A stretch of DNA of 64,000 nucleotides, taken from NCBI RefSeq assembly GCF_014127285.1, contig NZ_CP059901.1, forward strand, positions 1,984,001 to 2,048,000, in the 5' to 3' direction. Position 1 is the first letter of the stretch, and every line of letters begins with the position of its first letter. This DNA is from Mumia sp. ZJ1417 (GTDB lineage: Bacteria; Actinomycetota; Actinomycetes; Propionibacteriales; Nocardioidaceae). This document shows positions 43,386 through 54,518 of the stretch, one piece after another. The translations under genes were made by a program, and so were the position numbers. Below the pieces are notes generated by a model. That model saw nothing but the letters and a program-made list of their open reading frames with translations, ran no database searches and was not told the origin of the DNA.

Positions 43386-43763
43386 GTGATCCCCGAAGAC
43401 CTCCAGTACACCGCGGACCACGAGTGGGTACGCCTCGGCGGTGATGTCGCCACGGTCGGCATCACCGACTACGCCCAGGACCAGCTCGGAGACATCGTCT
43501 ACCTCCAGCTCCCGGCTGCCGGTGAGGCGGTCGAGGCCGGCGCGGTCGTCGGCGAGCTTGAGTCCACGAAGTCGGTGAGCGACCTGTTCGCGCCCGTCTC
43601 CGGCGAGGTCGTGTCGGTCAACGACTCCCTCGAGGCGACGCCCGAGACGGTCAATTCGGACCCTTACGGACAGGGCTGGCTGATGACCATCCGGATCGCC
43701 GATCCGGGTGCTCTCGAGGGCCTGATGGACGCTGCCGCGTACGGAGCGTCGATCGAGTCCTGA
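43386..43763 (+). CDS. gcvH: Glycine cleavage system H protein
   Basis: A 125-residue lipoyl carrier that shuttles the aminomethyl group between the P, T and L proteins. The lipoylated lysine is Lys62 in [22 protein letters not shown] and [11 protein letters not shown] are family blocks. GTG with GAGGAG upstream. The gene is in the DUF881 operon, not beside gcvP, and lies upstream of the glycine riboswitch, so it should not be under direct glycine control. No gcvT is present in the window. Confidence 0.95.
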   Translation: MIPEDLQYTADHEWVRLGGDVATVGITDYAQDQLGDIVYLQLPAAGEAVEAGAVVGELESTKSVSDLFAPVSGEVVSVNDSLEATPETVNSDPYGQGWLMTIRIADPGALEGLMDAAAYGASIES

Positions 43764-43791
43764 ACGGGCTCCAGCTGCTGTGGTGTGTCGG

Positions 43792-43854
43792 TTGACCGCC
43801 CCCCAGCAGGCACGTAGGTTCAGTGCAACAGCGTCAACCTCGAGTACCGGTTGA
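43792..43854 (+). promoter_or_regulatory. garA promoter with downstream inverted repeat
   Basis: TTGACC (43792-43797), a 17-base spacer and TAGGTT (43815-43820) form a good housekeeping promoter. Just after it, TCAACC (43834-43839) and GGTTGA (43849-43854) are an inverted repeat with a 9-base spacer, placed where a bound repressor would block elongation. Its half-site GGTTGA recurs in the TTGAG repeats before the second merR gene. Confidence 0.55.
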
Positions 43855-43877
43855 GAGTAGCGAAGGGGATCCCCGCA

Positions 43878-44348
43878 ATGTCGCGCACGAACGAGGACGA
43901 TCCGACACCGGACGTCCCCGAGAGCCCGTCGGAGACGACGTCCACGATCTCGCTCCCGCCGACCTCCGACCCTGATCTGGGGTCGGGCGGCGGCCTGAGC
44001 GCGGACGACGCCGCGGCGCTCGACGCGCTGCCGCCCGGGTCAGCCCTCCTGGTGGTCCAGCGTGGCCCGAGTGCGGGGTCGCGGTTCCTCCTCGACACCG
44101 ACGAGGTCTCGGCGGGTCGTCACCCCGACAGCGACATCTTCCTCGATGACGTGACGGTGTCTCGTCGGCACGCGCTCTTCCGTCGGTCCGAGGGCGGCTT
44201 CACGGTGAGCGACGTCGGCAGCCTCAACGGCACCTACGTCAACCGTGACCGCATCGACGACGTGCGGCTCAACAGTCGTGACGAGGTTCAGATCGGCAAG
44301 TTCCGGCTGGTCTACTACCCGAGCGCTGCGAAGGGCTCCACGTCGTGA
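43878..44348 (+). CDS. garA: FHA-domain signalling protein GarA (OdhI homologue)
   Basis: A 156-residue cytoplasmic regulator. The N-terminal tail contains the phosphorylation motif SETTSTISL (ETTS, target of PknB/PknG-type kinases in relatives). The FHA domain (about residues 70-150) has SAGRHPDSDIFLDDVTVSRR and DVGSLNGTYVN, the phosphothreonine-binding residues. Unphosphorylated GarA inhibits 2-oxoglutarate dehydrogenase and glutamate dehydrogenase; phosphorylation makes it bind itself and releases them. Start at ATG 43878 with AAGGGGA about 8 bases upstream. Confidence 0.93.
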   Translation: MSRTNEDDPTPDVPESPSETTSTISLPPTSDPDLGSGGGLSADDAAALDALPPGSALLVVQRGPSAGSRFLLDTDEVSAGRHPDSDIFLDDVTVSRRHALFRRSEGGFTVSDVGSLNGTYVNRDRIDDVRLNSRDEVQIGKFRLVYYPSAAKGSTS

Positions 44349-44363
44349 TTGAGGCAGGCTAGC

Positions 44364-45089
44364 GTGACGCAGGCCGCGCCGAACGCCGCCCGGTTGAGCA
44401 TCGGAGAGGTGCTCGACGAGCTTCGCGCGGACTTCCCTGACGTCTCGATCTCCAAGATCCGCTACCTCGAGACCGAGGGGCTGGTCGAGCCTGAGCGCAC
44501 GCCCGCCGGCTACCGCAAGTTCTCGCGTGCCGACGTGGAGCGCCTGCACCTCGTCCTGCGGGTCCAGCGCGACACCTACTGGCCGCTCAAGGTGATCCGT
44601 CAGAAGCTCGACGACCTCGATCACGGGATCGTCGGAGCGGACGACGAGGGCGTGCTGCAGGTGCCGCGCGTGATCATGTCCTCCGACGGCCTCCCGAGCG
44701 CCGAGACGTTCACCGGTGGCCCCCACGAGATGCGCTTCCGGAGGGCTGAGCTCCTCCAGGCGTCGGGCATCGAGAGCGACCTGCTGGCCGAGGCCGAGCA
44801 GTACGGGCTCATCGCGCCTTCGCAAGAGACCTACTCGGAGTCCGACGTCGTCATCGCCAAGACGCTCGGCGACCTCGCGGGGTTCGGTCTGGGGCCGCGC
44901 CACCTGCGCGCATTCCGTACTGCAGCCGACCGCGAGGTCGGGATCGTGGAGCAGATCGTCGAGCCGCTCAGGCGCCGCCGCGACGTCGGTGCCGCTGCGA
45001 GCGCCGACGAGGCCGCCCATCACGTGGCGTCTCTCTCCGTGGTGCTCCACTCGATGCTCGTCAAGAACGGACTCCGTCGTCGGGGGTAG
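44364..45089 (+). CDS. ftsR: MerR-type regulator, FtsR/Rv1828 homologue
   Basis: A 241-residue regulator. The N-terminal winged helix is LSIGEVLDELRADFPDVSIS followed by KIRYLETEGLVEPERTPAGY, and a C-terminal domain spans about 110-235 (FRRAELLQASGIESDLLAEA). Corynebacterial FtsR, the orthologue by position and sequence, activates ftsZ. The GTG at 44364 was chosen; a TTG at 44349 is also open. It follows garA by 15 bases. Its stop TAG (45087-45089) is the beginning of the TAGTCT hexamer before the next gene. Confidence 0.88.
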   Translation: MTQAAPNAARLSIGEVLDELRADFPDVSISKIRYLETEGLVEPERTPAGYRKFSRADVERLHLVLRVQRDTYWPLKVIRQKLDDLDHGIVGADDEGVLQVPRVIMSSDGLPSAETFTGGPHEMRFRRAELLQASGIESDLLAEAEQYGLIAPSQETYSESDVVIAKTLGDLAGFGLGPRHLRAFRTAADREVGIVEQIVEPLRRRRDVGAAASADEAAHHVASLSVVLHSMLVKNGLRRRG

Positions 45090-45098
45090 TCTGAGACC

Positions 45099-45572
45099 GT
45101 GCGCGAGCTCGATGTCGTAGGCGTTCGGGTGGAGATGCCCACCAACAATCCTCTGGTGCTGCTCCGGGAGGTCTCGGGGCCGCGCTATCTACCGATCTGG
45201 ATCGGCGCGGTCGAGGCGACCGCGATCGCGTTCGCGCAGCAGGGTGTCGTCCCGCCGCGTCCGTTGACGCACGACCTCCTCAAAGACGTCATCGAGGCGA
45301 TGGGCGACGAGCTCGTCGAGGTTCGCATCACGGAGGTCAAGGACCACGTCTTCTACGCCGTCCTGGTGTTCGCCTCGGGCGTGGAGGTCGAGGCGCGTCC
45401 GTCGGACTCCATCGCCCTCGCCCTGCGGACCGGCACCCCGATCTACTGCGACGAGGACGTCCTGACCGAGTCCTCCGTGGGAGTGCCTGACGAGGAGGAA
45501 GCGGAGGTCGAGAAGTTCCGCGAGTTCCTCGACGAGATCACCCCCGAGGACTTCGAGGAGGGAGGGTCGTGA
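45099..45572 (+). CDS. Bifunctional nuclease family protein (DUF151)
   Basis: A 157-residue protein with the BFN/DUF151 motifs NPLVLLREVSGPRYLPIWIG and ARPSDSIALALRTGTPIYCD, and an acidic C-terminal tail. Orthologous by position to Rv1829, a thermostable protein of uncertain biochemical role; plant homologues have DNase/RNase activity. GTG start 6 bases after TAGTCT (45087-45092), which includes the stop codon of ftsR; no ribosome site, so a leaderless transcript is likely in addition to read-through from garA-ftsR. Confidence 0.9.
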   Translation: MRELDVVGVRVEMPTNNPLVLLREVSGPRYLPIWIGAVEATAIAFAQQGVVPPRPLTHDLLKDVIEAMGDELVEVRITEVKDHVFYAVLVFASGVEVEARPSDSIALALRTGTPIYCDEDVLTESSVGVPDEEEAEVEKFREFLDEITPEDFEEGGS

Positions 45573-45586
45573 TAGGCGCCTCATCC

Positions 45587-45661
45587 TTGAGTTGAGGTTG
45601 AGGGTCGCTCCGGCGAGTCGCGGCGGATGTCGTTGACCACCTCGGGGTCCGGCCCTAGTTT
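45587..45661 (+). promoter_or_regulatory. TTGAG triple repeat and promoter of the second merR gene
   Basis: TTGAG-TTGAGG-TTGAGG (45587-45603) are three head-to-tail copies of one half-site. Downstream TTGACC (45633-45638), 17 bases and TAGTTT (45656-45661) form a promoter whose start would be about 45668, four bases before the ATG at 45672. The repeats lie about 30 bp before the -35, a position suited to an activator, perhaps one of the two MerR proteins. Confidence 0.5.
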
Positions 45662-45671
45662 GAACGGGCAG

Positions 45672-46280
45672 ATGACGGTGAGACGGAGGGCTCCGGTGGG
45701 CGGCAAGCAAGATTCGACCCCGTACGAAGGTGTCGATGCGGCACGCGCGGCGGCCGGCGACCAGGGCCTCCTGTTCGACGACGACGTGTCGGCGCTGCCA
45801 GAGGACTCGGGGTTCCGTGGTCCGACGGCGTGCAGCGCGGCCGGCATCACCTATCGACAGCTCGACTACTGGGCCCGCACGGGCCTGGTCGAGCCGTCGA
45901 TCCGAGGCGCCGGTGGCTCTGGCACCCAGCGGCTGTACTCGTTCCGCGACGTGCTGCTGCTGAAGATCATCAAGCGCCTCCTCGACGCCGGCATCTCGCT
46001 GCAGCAGATCCGTTCCGCGATCCAGCACCTGCGTGAGCGCGGCACGGACGACCTGACGACGGTGACGCTCATGAGCGATGGTGTCTCGGTCTACGAGTGC
46101 CGCTCCACCGACGAGGTCATCGATCTCCTCGCCGGCGGCCAGGGCGTCTTCGGCATCGCGATCGGCGGCGTCTGGCGCGAGATCGAGGGCACCCTCTCCG
46201 AGCTCCCGAGCGAGCGCGCCGTGTCGGACGACCCGTCGGACGAGCTGGCGCAGCGTCGCCGTGGTCGGCGCGTCGGTTGA
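45672..46280 (+). CDS. MerR-type regulator, Rv1830 homologue
   Basis: A 202-residue regulator. The winged helix is in TACSAAGITYRQLDYWARTG followed by LVEPSIRGAGGSGTQRLYSF (about residues 52-90); a coiled dimerisation helix (VLLLKIIKRLLDAGISLQQI) and a C-terminal effector-like domain follow. ATG 45672 is preferred over ATG 45627 because the TTGACC/TAGTTT promoter lies between them. Position and sequence match mycobacterial Rv1830, which sits before the gcv genes. It could regulate gcvP or the garA cluster. Confidence 0.87.
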   Translation: MTVRRRAPVGGKQDSTPYEGVDAARAAAGDQGLLFDDDVSALPEDSGFRGPTACSAAGITYRQLDYWARTGLVEPSIRGAGGSGTQRLYSFRDVLLLKIIKRLLDAGISLQQIRSAIQHLRERGTDDLTTVTLMSDGVSVYECRSTDEVIDLLAGGQGVFGIAIGGVWREIEGTLSELPSERAVSDDPSDELAQRRRGRRVG

Positions 46281-46324
46281 GCAAGTCACGTCGCGTCGGC
46301 TGATAGCCTGACTGGGTACGGCCG

Positions 46325-46450
46325 AGCACGTCACGCGGGAGAGCCCGTGCAGCGTCACGGCGCCGAAGGGGCAATTCCTCCCCGGAACCTCTCAGGCACC
46401 AGGACCGCGTGACCCAGGCACTCTGAAGCGCATCGTCGCGTAACAGAGGG
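46325..46450 (+). ncRNA. Glycine riboswitch
   Basis: The leader has the gcvT-motif core: CGGGAGAGCCCG, CGGCGCCGAAGGGGCAA, CCTCCCCGGAACCTCTCAGG and CACCAGGACCGCG. Helix P1 is closed by TCACGCG (46331-46337) with CGCGTGA (46406-46412). After this aptamer only a hairpin CTCTG (46421-46425)/CAGAG (46444-46448) is seen, followed by GGGGAGGG; a full second aptamer is not present before the gcvP start at 46496. It thus looks like a singlet with a short 3' helix. It should switch on gcvP when glycine is high. Confidence 0.88.
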
Positions 46451-46495
46451 GGAGGGTTGTTGACCGACCCCACCCGAGCCTGCGGGAGTTCGCGA

Positions 46496-49374
<2,879 letters not shown>

Positions 49375-49378
<4 letters not shown>

Positions 49379-50727
49379 CTTCGCAGCCGCAGACGCCCCC
49401 CGTCCTCCCGTCGACCGCCGTCCACCTCCAGGCGGCGATCGCCGCTGCGCAAGCGGGCAGTCGCGTCCCGTCGCTGAGCGCCGCGGTCGTCCGGGACGGC
49501 GACGTGGTGTGGTCCGGCGTCCGGGGCACGGCGGTGCGAGAGGGTGAGGACCGCCGCCCGACGCCTGACACCCAGTACCGCATCGGGTCTCTCACCAAGA
49601 TGCTCACCGCCGCGCTCGTGATGCAGCTCGTCGACGAGGGCGTGCTCGACCTCGCGGACACCGTCGGGAAGCACGTCCCTGAGGGCCCGTTCGCCGAGGC
49701 GACGATCCGTGGCCTCCTGTCGCACGCCGCCGGCCTCCCGGCGGAGCCTGCCGGCCCCTGGTGGGAGCGCAGCCCCGGCGGGTCGTACGAGGAGCTGGCG
49801 GCCGCCAACGCCGACGCCTCCCTGGTGCTGTCGCCGGGCGAGCGCCACCACTACTCCAACCTGTCGTACGCGATGCTCGGTCGCGTCGTCGAGGGGCTGT
49901 GCGGTGCGCCGTGGCGCGACGTCCTCGCCGACCGCATCCTCGTCCCGCTCGGGATGACCCGCACGACGTATGACGCGGTGACGCCGTACGCCGACGGCTA
50001 TGCGGTCGAGGCGCTGACGGGGATGCTCGTCGCGGAGCCGCACCAGGTCACGGGTGCGATGGCGCCGGCAGGCCAGCTCTGGAGCACGCCGGCCGATCTG
50101 TGCCTGTGGCTCGCCGAGCTCGCCCGCCCGACGCTGCTCAGCGACCGCGTGATCACGGCGATGACGACGCCGCAGTCCGGTGACCCTGACGAGAGGGGCA
50201 CGGAGTCGTACGGGCTGGGCGTGCGCCTGCCGGTCGCGGGCGAGCGCGTGCTGGCCGGTCACGGCGGATCGATGCCCGGGTTCCTCGCGGGGGCGTGGGT
50301 GGACCGCGAGAGCGGGGTCGGCGCCGTGGTCCTGGCCAACACGGCGTACGGGCTCGACGTGGGTGGCCTGCCACGCACGCTGATCGAGACGGTGCTCGCG
50401 CACGAGCCTGTGATCGTGCCGGAGTGGACGCCGACCGGCGAGCTTCCCGACGGGGTGCGCGAGCTGCTCGGCACCTGGCACTGGGGCCATCAGCCGTTCA
50501 CGATGGCGTACGACGGCAAGGTCCTCTCGCTCGCGGCCGACGGAGGCCGCGCGTATCGATTCGCGCCGGCGGGAGCGGACACGTGGACCGGCCTGTCCGG
50601 CTACCAGCTCGGCGAGACGCTGCGGGTGGTCCGACGCGAGGACGGCACGATCAGCCACCTCGACATCGGCACGTTCTGCTACACCCGCATCCCGTACGAC
50701 CCGTCCGTCCCGATCCCCGGCGCCTGA
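49375..50727 (+). CDS. Serine hydrolase / class C beta-lactamase-like protein
   Basis: A 450-residue penicillin-binding-protein-like hydrolase. SxxK: RIGSLTKM; Yx[11 protein letters not shown]; Hx[12 protein letters not shown], so the active site is complete. A C-terminal DUF-like beta domain (about 345-450, [20 protein letters not shown]) is common in such esterases/peptidases. No signal peptide is visible, arguing for an intracellular esterase or peptidase rather than a true beta-lactamase. GTG start overlaps gcvP; ATG at 49348 is an alternative. Riboswitch-dependent co-expression with gcvP is possible. Confidence 0.85.
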
Positions 50728-50733
50728 CGAACA

Positions 50734-50800
50734 TCCCGACATCACGACCCGACATTCGCCCCCCGATACAGGGGTGAAATGTCGGGTCGTGATGTCGGGA
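50734..50800. terminator. 23-bp perfect hairpin between convergent genes, no T-tract
   Basis: TCCCGACATCACGACCCGACATT (50734-50756, described here by its ends TCCCGAC and GACATT) pairs perfectly with 50778-50800. An inner helix CCCC (50761-50764)/GGGG (50771-50774) closes a 6-base loop. Each arm contains CCCGACAT twice, 13 bp apart. It fills the gap between the hydrolase stop and the convergent response-regulator stop. As no T-run follows on either strand it may be a bidirectional, non-canonical terminator or an RNA-stabilising stem. Confidence 0.65.
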
Positions 50801-50806
50801 CGAACG

Positions 50807-51442
50807 TCAAGGCCCCCCGAGCAGGCCGCGCTCGTACGCGGTCGCGACCGCGGCGGCGCGGTCCTTGACGCCGAGCTTCTCGTAGACGTGCCCGAGGTGC
50901 GTCTTGACGGTCGCCTCGCTCACGAAGAGCAGCTTCGCGATCTCACGGTTGGAGCGGCCGCGTGCGACGAGCGCGAGCACCTCGGTCTCTCGTCCGCTCA
51001 GGTCCTGGGAGCGGGCCCGCACCCGCGACACGACCCGTGTCGCGACGGCAGGTGACAGCACCGACTCACCACGTGCCGCGGACCGGATCGCGGCGAAGAG
51101 GTCGTCGCGGCGTGCGTCCTTGAGGAGGTAGCCCGTGGCCCCGGCGTCGAGCGCCGCCATGATGTCGCGGTCGGTGTCGTACGTCGTGAGGACGAGCACG
51201 CGACTGGGGATCTGCTGCGCGGCGAGCTCGGCGATCGCGGCGACACCGCCACCGCCGGGCATGCGCAAGTCCATGAGGATCACGTCCGGGCGCAGCGACA
51301 CCGCCAGCCGCACACCGGTCGGGCCGTCCGACGCCTCTGCGACGACCTCGAAGTCGGGGGAGGCCTCGAGCATGCCGCGCAATCCGTCGCGGACCACGGG
51401 GTGGTCGTCGACCAGCAGCAGGCGCAGCACGGGCGCGATCAT
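50807..51442 (-). CDS. NarL/LuxR-family response regulator
   Basis: A 211-residue two-component regulator. Receiver domain with the acidic pocket LLVDDHP, phospho-aspartate in VILMDLRMPGG and lysine in YLLKDA; C-terminal LuxR helix-turn-helix with LSGRETEVLALVARGRSNRE and SEATVKTHLGHVYEKLGV. It overlaps the kinase gene by 4 bases (ATGA) and is the last gene of the exporter/two-component operon, whose transporter it probably controls. Confidence 0.93.
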   Translation of the reverse strand: MIAPVLRLLLVDDHPVVRDGLRGMLEASPDFEVVAEASDGPTGVRLAVSLRPDVILMDLRMPGGGGVAAIAELAAQQIPSRVLVLTTYDTDRDIMAALDAGATGYLLKDARRDDLFAAIRSAARGESVLSPAVATRVVSRVRARSQDLSGRETEVLALVARGRSNREIAKLLFVSEATVKTHLGHVYEKLGVKDRAAAVATAYERGLLGGP

Positions 51443-52689
51443 CGCACCCCCGACGGTACGCGGAGCGAGACCGCCGTCCCGCCGCCGGGCTCGGACTCGA
51501 CCACGAGCGCGCCACCGGCCCGCAGGGCGCGTCGGCGCATCCCGTCGATCCCGAACCCGTGAGCGCCGTCGGAGCCCTGTCGTGGCGCCGCGAGGTCGAA
51601 CCCGTGCCCGTCGTCACGCACGTCGAGCACGATCTCGCCCTCTGCGTACGACAGCGTGACGCCGACGCGGGAGGCCTGGGCATGGCGCCCGACGTTCGTG
51701 AGCGACTCCTGGACGACGCGGAGCACGACGGCCTCGGTGTCGGGGGAGAGCGGCTCGGGCTCGCCGGTCACTACGAGCTCGGCGGGGACGCCGGTCTCCG
51801 CCGACCACTCGTGCGCCCGCGCCCGTACGGCCTCGAGGACGTCGAGATGGTCGAGCGCGGCCGGCGCGAGCGCATGCACCGAGCGTCGCGCCTCGTCGAG
51901 GGAAGCACGGGCGAGCTCGGCGGCGCGCTTGCGGTGGGCGGCGGCGGCGGCATCGTCGTACGCGTCGTCGGCTGCCTGGAGCTGCGTCACGATCCCGGCG
52001 AGCCCCTGCGCGATCGTGTCGTGGATCTCCGCGGCCAGCCGTTCGCGCTCCTCGTGCCTGCCGGCCTCGCGCGCTCGTGCCACGAGGGCCTCCTGCAGAG
52101 CGGCGTTCTCTCGCATCGCCTGCTCGAGCCGGGCGTTGGTGCGCTCAAGCTCGGAGATCGTCGACGAGCGCTCCTCGGCGAGCTCGGTCTCGTTGTGCGA
52201 CATGACCGTGAACAGGCAGACGAGCCCGGCGTTGAGGACGAACAGGCCGGCGAAGGCGGCGGCCTGGCCGACGCTCTTGGGTGGCCAACCACCTGCCTGG
52301 GAGCCTGCCATCGTCACCGCCGTCACGAGCAGGACCGCCCAGGTCCCGCGTCGCCGCAGATAGACCGAGGCGTCGTAGTAGCCGATCGAGGCGTAGATGC
52401 AGAAGAACGGGTTCAACCAGGAGAGCACGAACGCGAACACCGTGCGGACGATGACGTAGGTCCGTCCGAGCCAGTCGTCGAGCGGTGCACCCCAGCGACG
52501 GGAGACGCACCACCAGTGGGCGGCTGCGGCGACGACCGCGAGCGCTGCCAGGAGCGGGAGCCGGTCCGTGGTCCCGATCGCCTGAGCGAGCGGGATGGCG
52601 AGGGCTAAGGACAGCGCCAGGAGCGGATAGGGCGCATAACGGACGAGCGTCGCCCAGCGACGCTCGATCTGTTCCGAGAGATCGTTCAT
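51439..52689 (-). CDS. Sensor histidine kinase, HisKA_3 type
   Basis: A 416-residue membrane kinase. About five hydrophobic segments (residues 20-175) form the sensor; a coiled coil (SSTISELERTNARLEQAMRE) leads to the HisKA_3 dimerisation domain with the phosphorylated histidine in LAAEIHDTIAQGLAGIV, then the ATPase with DDGHGFD and GFGIDGMRRRA. It resembles kinases paired with ABC-2 exporters (LiaS/DesK style). ATG 52689 with GGAAGG upstream. It signals to the response regulator encoded next. Confidence 0.9.
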   Translation of the reverse strand: MNDLSEQIERRWATLVRYAPYPLLALSLALAIPLAQAIGTTDRLPLLAALAVVAAAAHWWCVSRRWGAPLDDWLGRTYVIVRTVFAFVLSWLNPFFCIYASIGYYDASVYLRRRGTWAVLLVTAVTMAGSQAGGWPPKSVGQAAAFAGLFVLNAGLVCLFTVMSHNETELAEERSSTISELERTNARLEQAMRENAALQEALVARAREAGRHEERERLAAEIHDTIAQGLAGIVTQLQAADDAYDDAAAAAHRKRAAELARASLDEARRSVHALAPAALDHLDVLEAVRARAHEWSAETGVPAELVVTGEPEPLSPDTEAVVLRVVQESLTNVGRHAQASRVGVTLSYAEGEIVLDVRDDGHGFDLAAPRQGSDGAHGFGIDGMRRRALRAGGALVVESEPGGGTAVSLRVPSGVR

Positions 52690-52724
52690 CCCAGCCTTCC
52701 GCTCACGTCGTCGCCTCGTCGCGC

Positions 52725-53480
52725 TCACTCCCAACGGAAGTATCGCGCAGCCAGCGCGCCGAGCCCGACAGTCCACGCGACCAGGACGACGACGTGCAGC
52801 ATGTCGGGGACACGACCGGCCGCCGCCTCGTCGAGCGCGAGCACTGCGGCCCCGTTCGGTGTGAGGGCCACGATGTCGCCGAGGAGCCCGGGCAGGACGG
52901 TCACGGGCACCCAGACACCGGCTGTGAACATCGACGGGAAGAAGATGACGGTGCCGATCGCCGCCGAGGCCTTCGCCGTCGGCGCCAGCCCGGAGATGAG
53001 GCCGCCCAGCGACAGGTTGACCAGCACGGCGAGGACGAACAGCCCGAGGTAGGTCAGCGGGGCTCCCGGAAGGGCGACGTCGAAGACGATCCGCCCAACC
53101 GCGACCGCCAGCAGCGATCCGATGAGGATGCCGGCCCCGTGGATCGCCCACTGGGCCATGAGGATGTGCGTCGGCTTGGCCGGGGTGGTCGCGTAGCGCC
53201 TCAGCACCTGGTTCTCGCGGTAGGTCGAGATGACCGCCGGCATCGACATGAGCGACGCCATGATCGCCGACAGCAGGATCGCGATCGGCACGTAGAGGTC
53301 GATGACCCGGATGCCCCCGAGCGACTCGTCGGGCTCCCGGAACGACGGGATCGCGCCGAGGATCGACAGCAGGATCGTCGGGAAGAGCACGATCCAGAAC
53401 ATCGTGCCCGGCTCGCGGAGCATGAGCCGGCCCTCGGTCCGCAGCATCGCGACGGCGGGGGAAGTGGTCGTGGTGCTCAT
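52725..53480 (-). CDS. ABC-2 type transporter permease
   Basis: A 251-residue permease with six hydrophobic segments. FWIVLFPTILLSILGAIPSF, MASLMSMPAVISTYRENQVL, RRYATTPAKPTHILMAQW and PSMFTAGVWVPVTVLPG are typical of ABC-2 exporters for drugs or lipids. The ATG overlaps the ATPase stop by one base (TGATG). With the two-component system 35 bp downstream it likely forms an envelope-stress or antibiotic-export unit. Confidence 0.92.
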   Translation of the reverse strand: MSTTTTSPAVAMLRTEGRLMLREPGTMFWIVLFPTILLSILGAIPSFREPDESLGGIRVIDLYVPIAILLSAIMASLMSMPAVISTYRENQVLRRYATTPAKPTHILMAQWAIHGAGILIGSLLAVAVGRIVFDVALPGAPLTYLGLFVLAVLVNLSLGGLISGLAPTAKASAAIGTVIFFPSMFTAGVWVPVTVLPGLLGDIVALTPNGAAVLALDEAAAGRVPDMLHVVVLVAWTVGLGALAARYFRWE

Positions 53481-54436
53481 CAGACGGTCTCCTTCGCGGT
53501 GGCATCCGACTCGCTGGCATCGGCGTCGGCAGTGATCAGGTCGAGGTAGGCCTCGTCGAGCGACGACTCGGAGATGCGCAGGTGCTCCGGTCGGACACCC
53601 TCGTCGCGCAGCCGGTCGAGCACGGCGAGAACCGCCGTGTCGTCGCACGCGACCTGCAGGCGCCCGCTGCGCTCCATCACGTCGGACACCCCGCCGAGGG
53701 CGGTGAGCGCCGCGACGTCGAGCGTCCGGTCAGGCACGAACGACATGATCAACGGCGCCGCCGTACGACCGATCAGCCCGTCCGGGGTGTCGGTGACGAG
53801 GATCCGTCCACGCTGCACGAGGGCGATCCGGTCGCACAGGTGCTGCGCCTCCTCCATGAGGTGCGTGACGAGCAGGATGGTCGTCCCCTCCGCACGGATC
53901 TCCTCGACGAGCTCCCACACCTCGCGCCGCGAGCGCGGGTCGAGTCCGGTGCTGAGCTCGTCGAGCAGCGCCACCTTCGGGCGTCCGACCAGGGCCAGCG
54001 CGATCGCGAGCCGCTGCTGCTGGCCGCCGGACAGCTTGCGCCACGGGTGGTCCAGGCGTTCGCCGAGCCCGAGGCGCGTCGCCAGCTCGAGAGGGTCGCG
54101 CGGGTCGTCGTAGAACGACGCGAACAGTTCGAGCGCCTCACGGATCCGCAGCTTGGCCTGGAGTCCGGCGCTCTGCAGCTGCACTCCGACGGTGCGCTTC
54201 ACGGCGTCGCGGTCGGTCACCGGGTCGAGCCCGAGGATGCGGACAGAGCCCGCGTCGGGGCGTCGCAGACCCGCGATGCACTCGACGGTCGTGCTCTTGC
54301 CCGAGCCGTTGGGTCCGAGGACGCCGAAGATCTCGCCCTCGGACACGGTGAGGTCCACATGGTCGACGGCCACCACCGGGCCGTACGTCTTGCGCAGGCC
54401 ACGGACCTCGATGGCGGGCGCGGATGTCGTCGTCAT
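53480..54436 (-). CDS. ABC-2 transporter ATP-binding protein
   Basis: A 318-residue exporter ATPase (CcmA/DrrA type). Walker A GPNGSGKST, signature KLSGGQQQRL, Walker B VALLDELSTGLD and switch LVTHLMEEAQ are present, followed by the about 90-residue DrrA-like C-terminal regulatory domain. In Walker B the residue after the catalytic Glu-Leu is Ser where Pro/Ser is usual, so activity is expected. ATG 54436 was chosen; an in-frame ATG three codons upstream (54445) is an alternative. First gene of the operon. Confidence 0.92.
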   Translation of the reverse strand: MTTTSAPAIEVRGLRKTYGPVVAVDHVDLTVSEGEIFGVLGPNGSGKSTTVECIAGLRRPDAGSVRILGLDPVTDRDAVKRTVGVQLQSAGLQAKLRIREALELFASFYDDPRDPLELATRLGLGERLDHPWRKLSGGQQQRLAIALALVGRPKVALLDELSTGLDPRSRREVWELVEEIRAEGTTILLVTHLMEEAQHLCDRIALVQRGRILVTDTPDGLIGRTAAPLIMSFVPDRTLDVAALTALGGVSDVMERSGRLQVACDDTAVLAVLDRLRDEGVRPEHLRISESSLDEAYLDLITADADASESDATAKETV

Positions 54437-54518
54437 ACCTGTCATCCCATCGTGTGGCGAGGCGTCGGCACATCCTCCGACCGGCTGGACCTCGCTCCGC
54501 CGATCGGGTGGTCCGGGT

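Noticed and set aside
45627-45671. Earlier ATG for the second merR gene
   Set aside because: The TTGACC-N17-TAGTTT promoter lies between it and ATG 45672, so the mRNA would not contain it.
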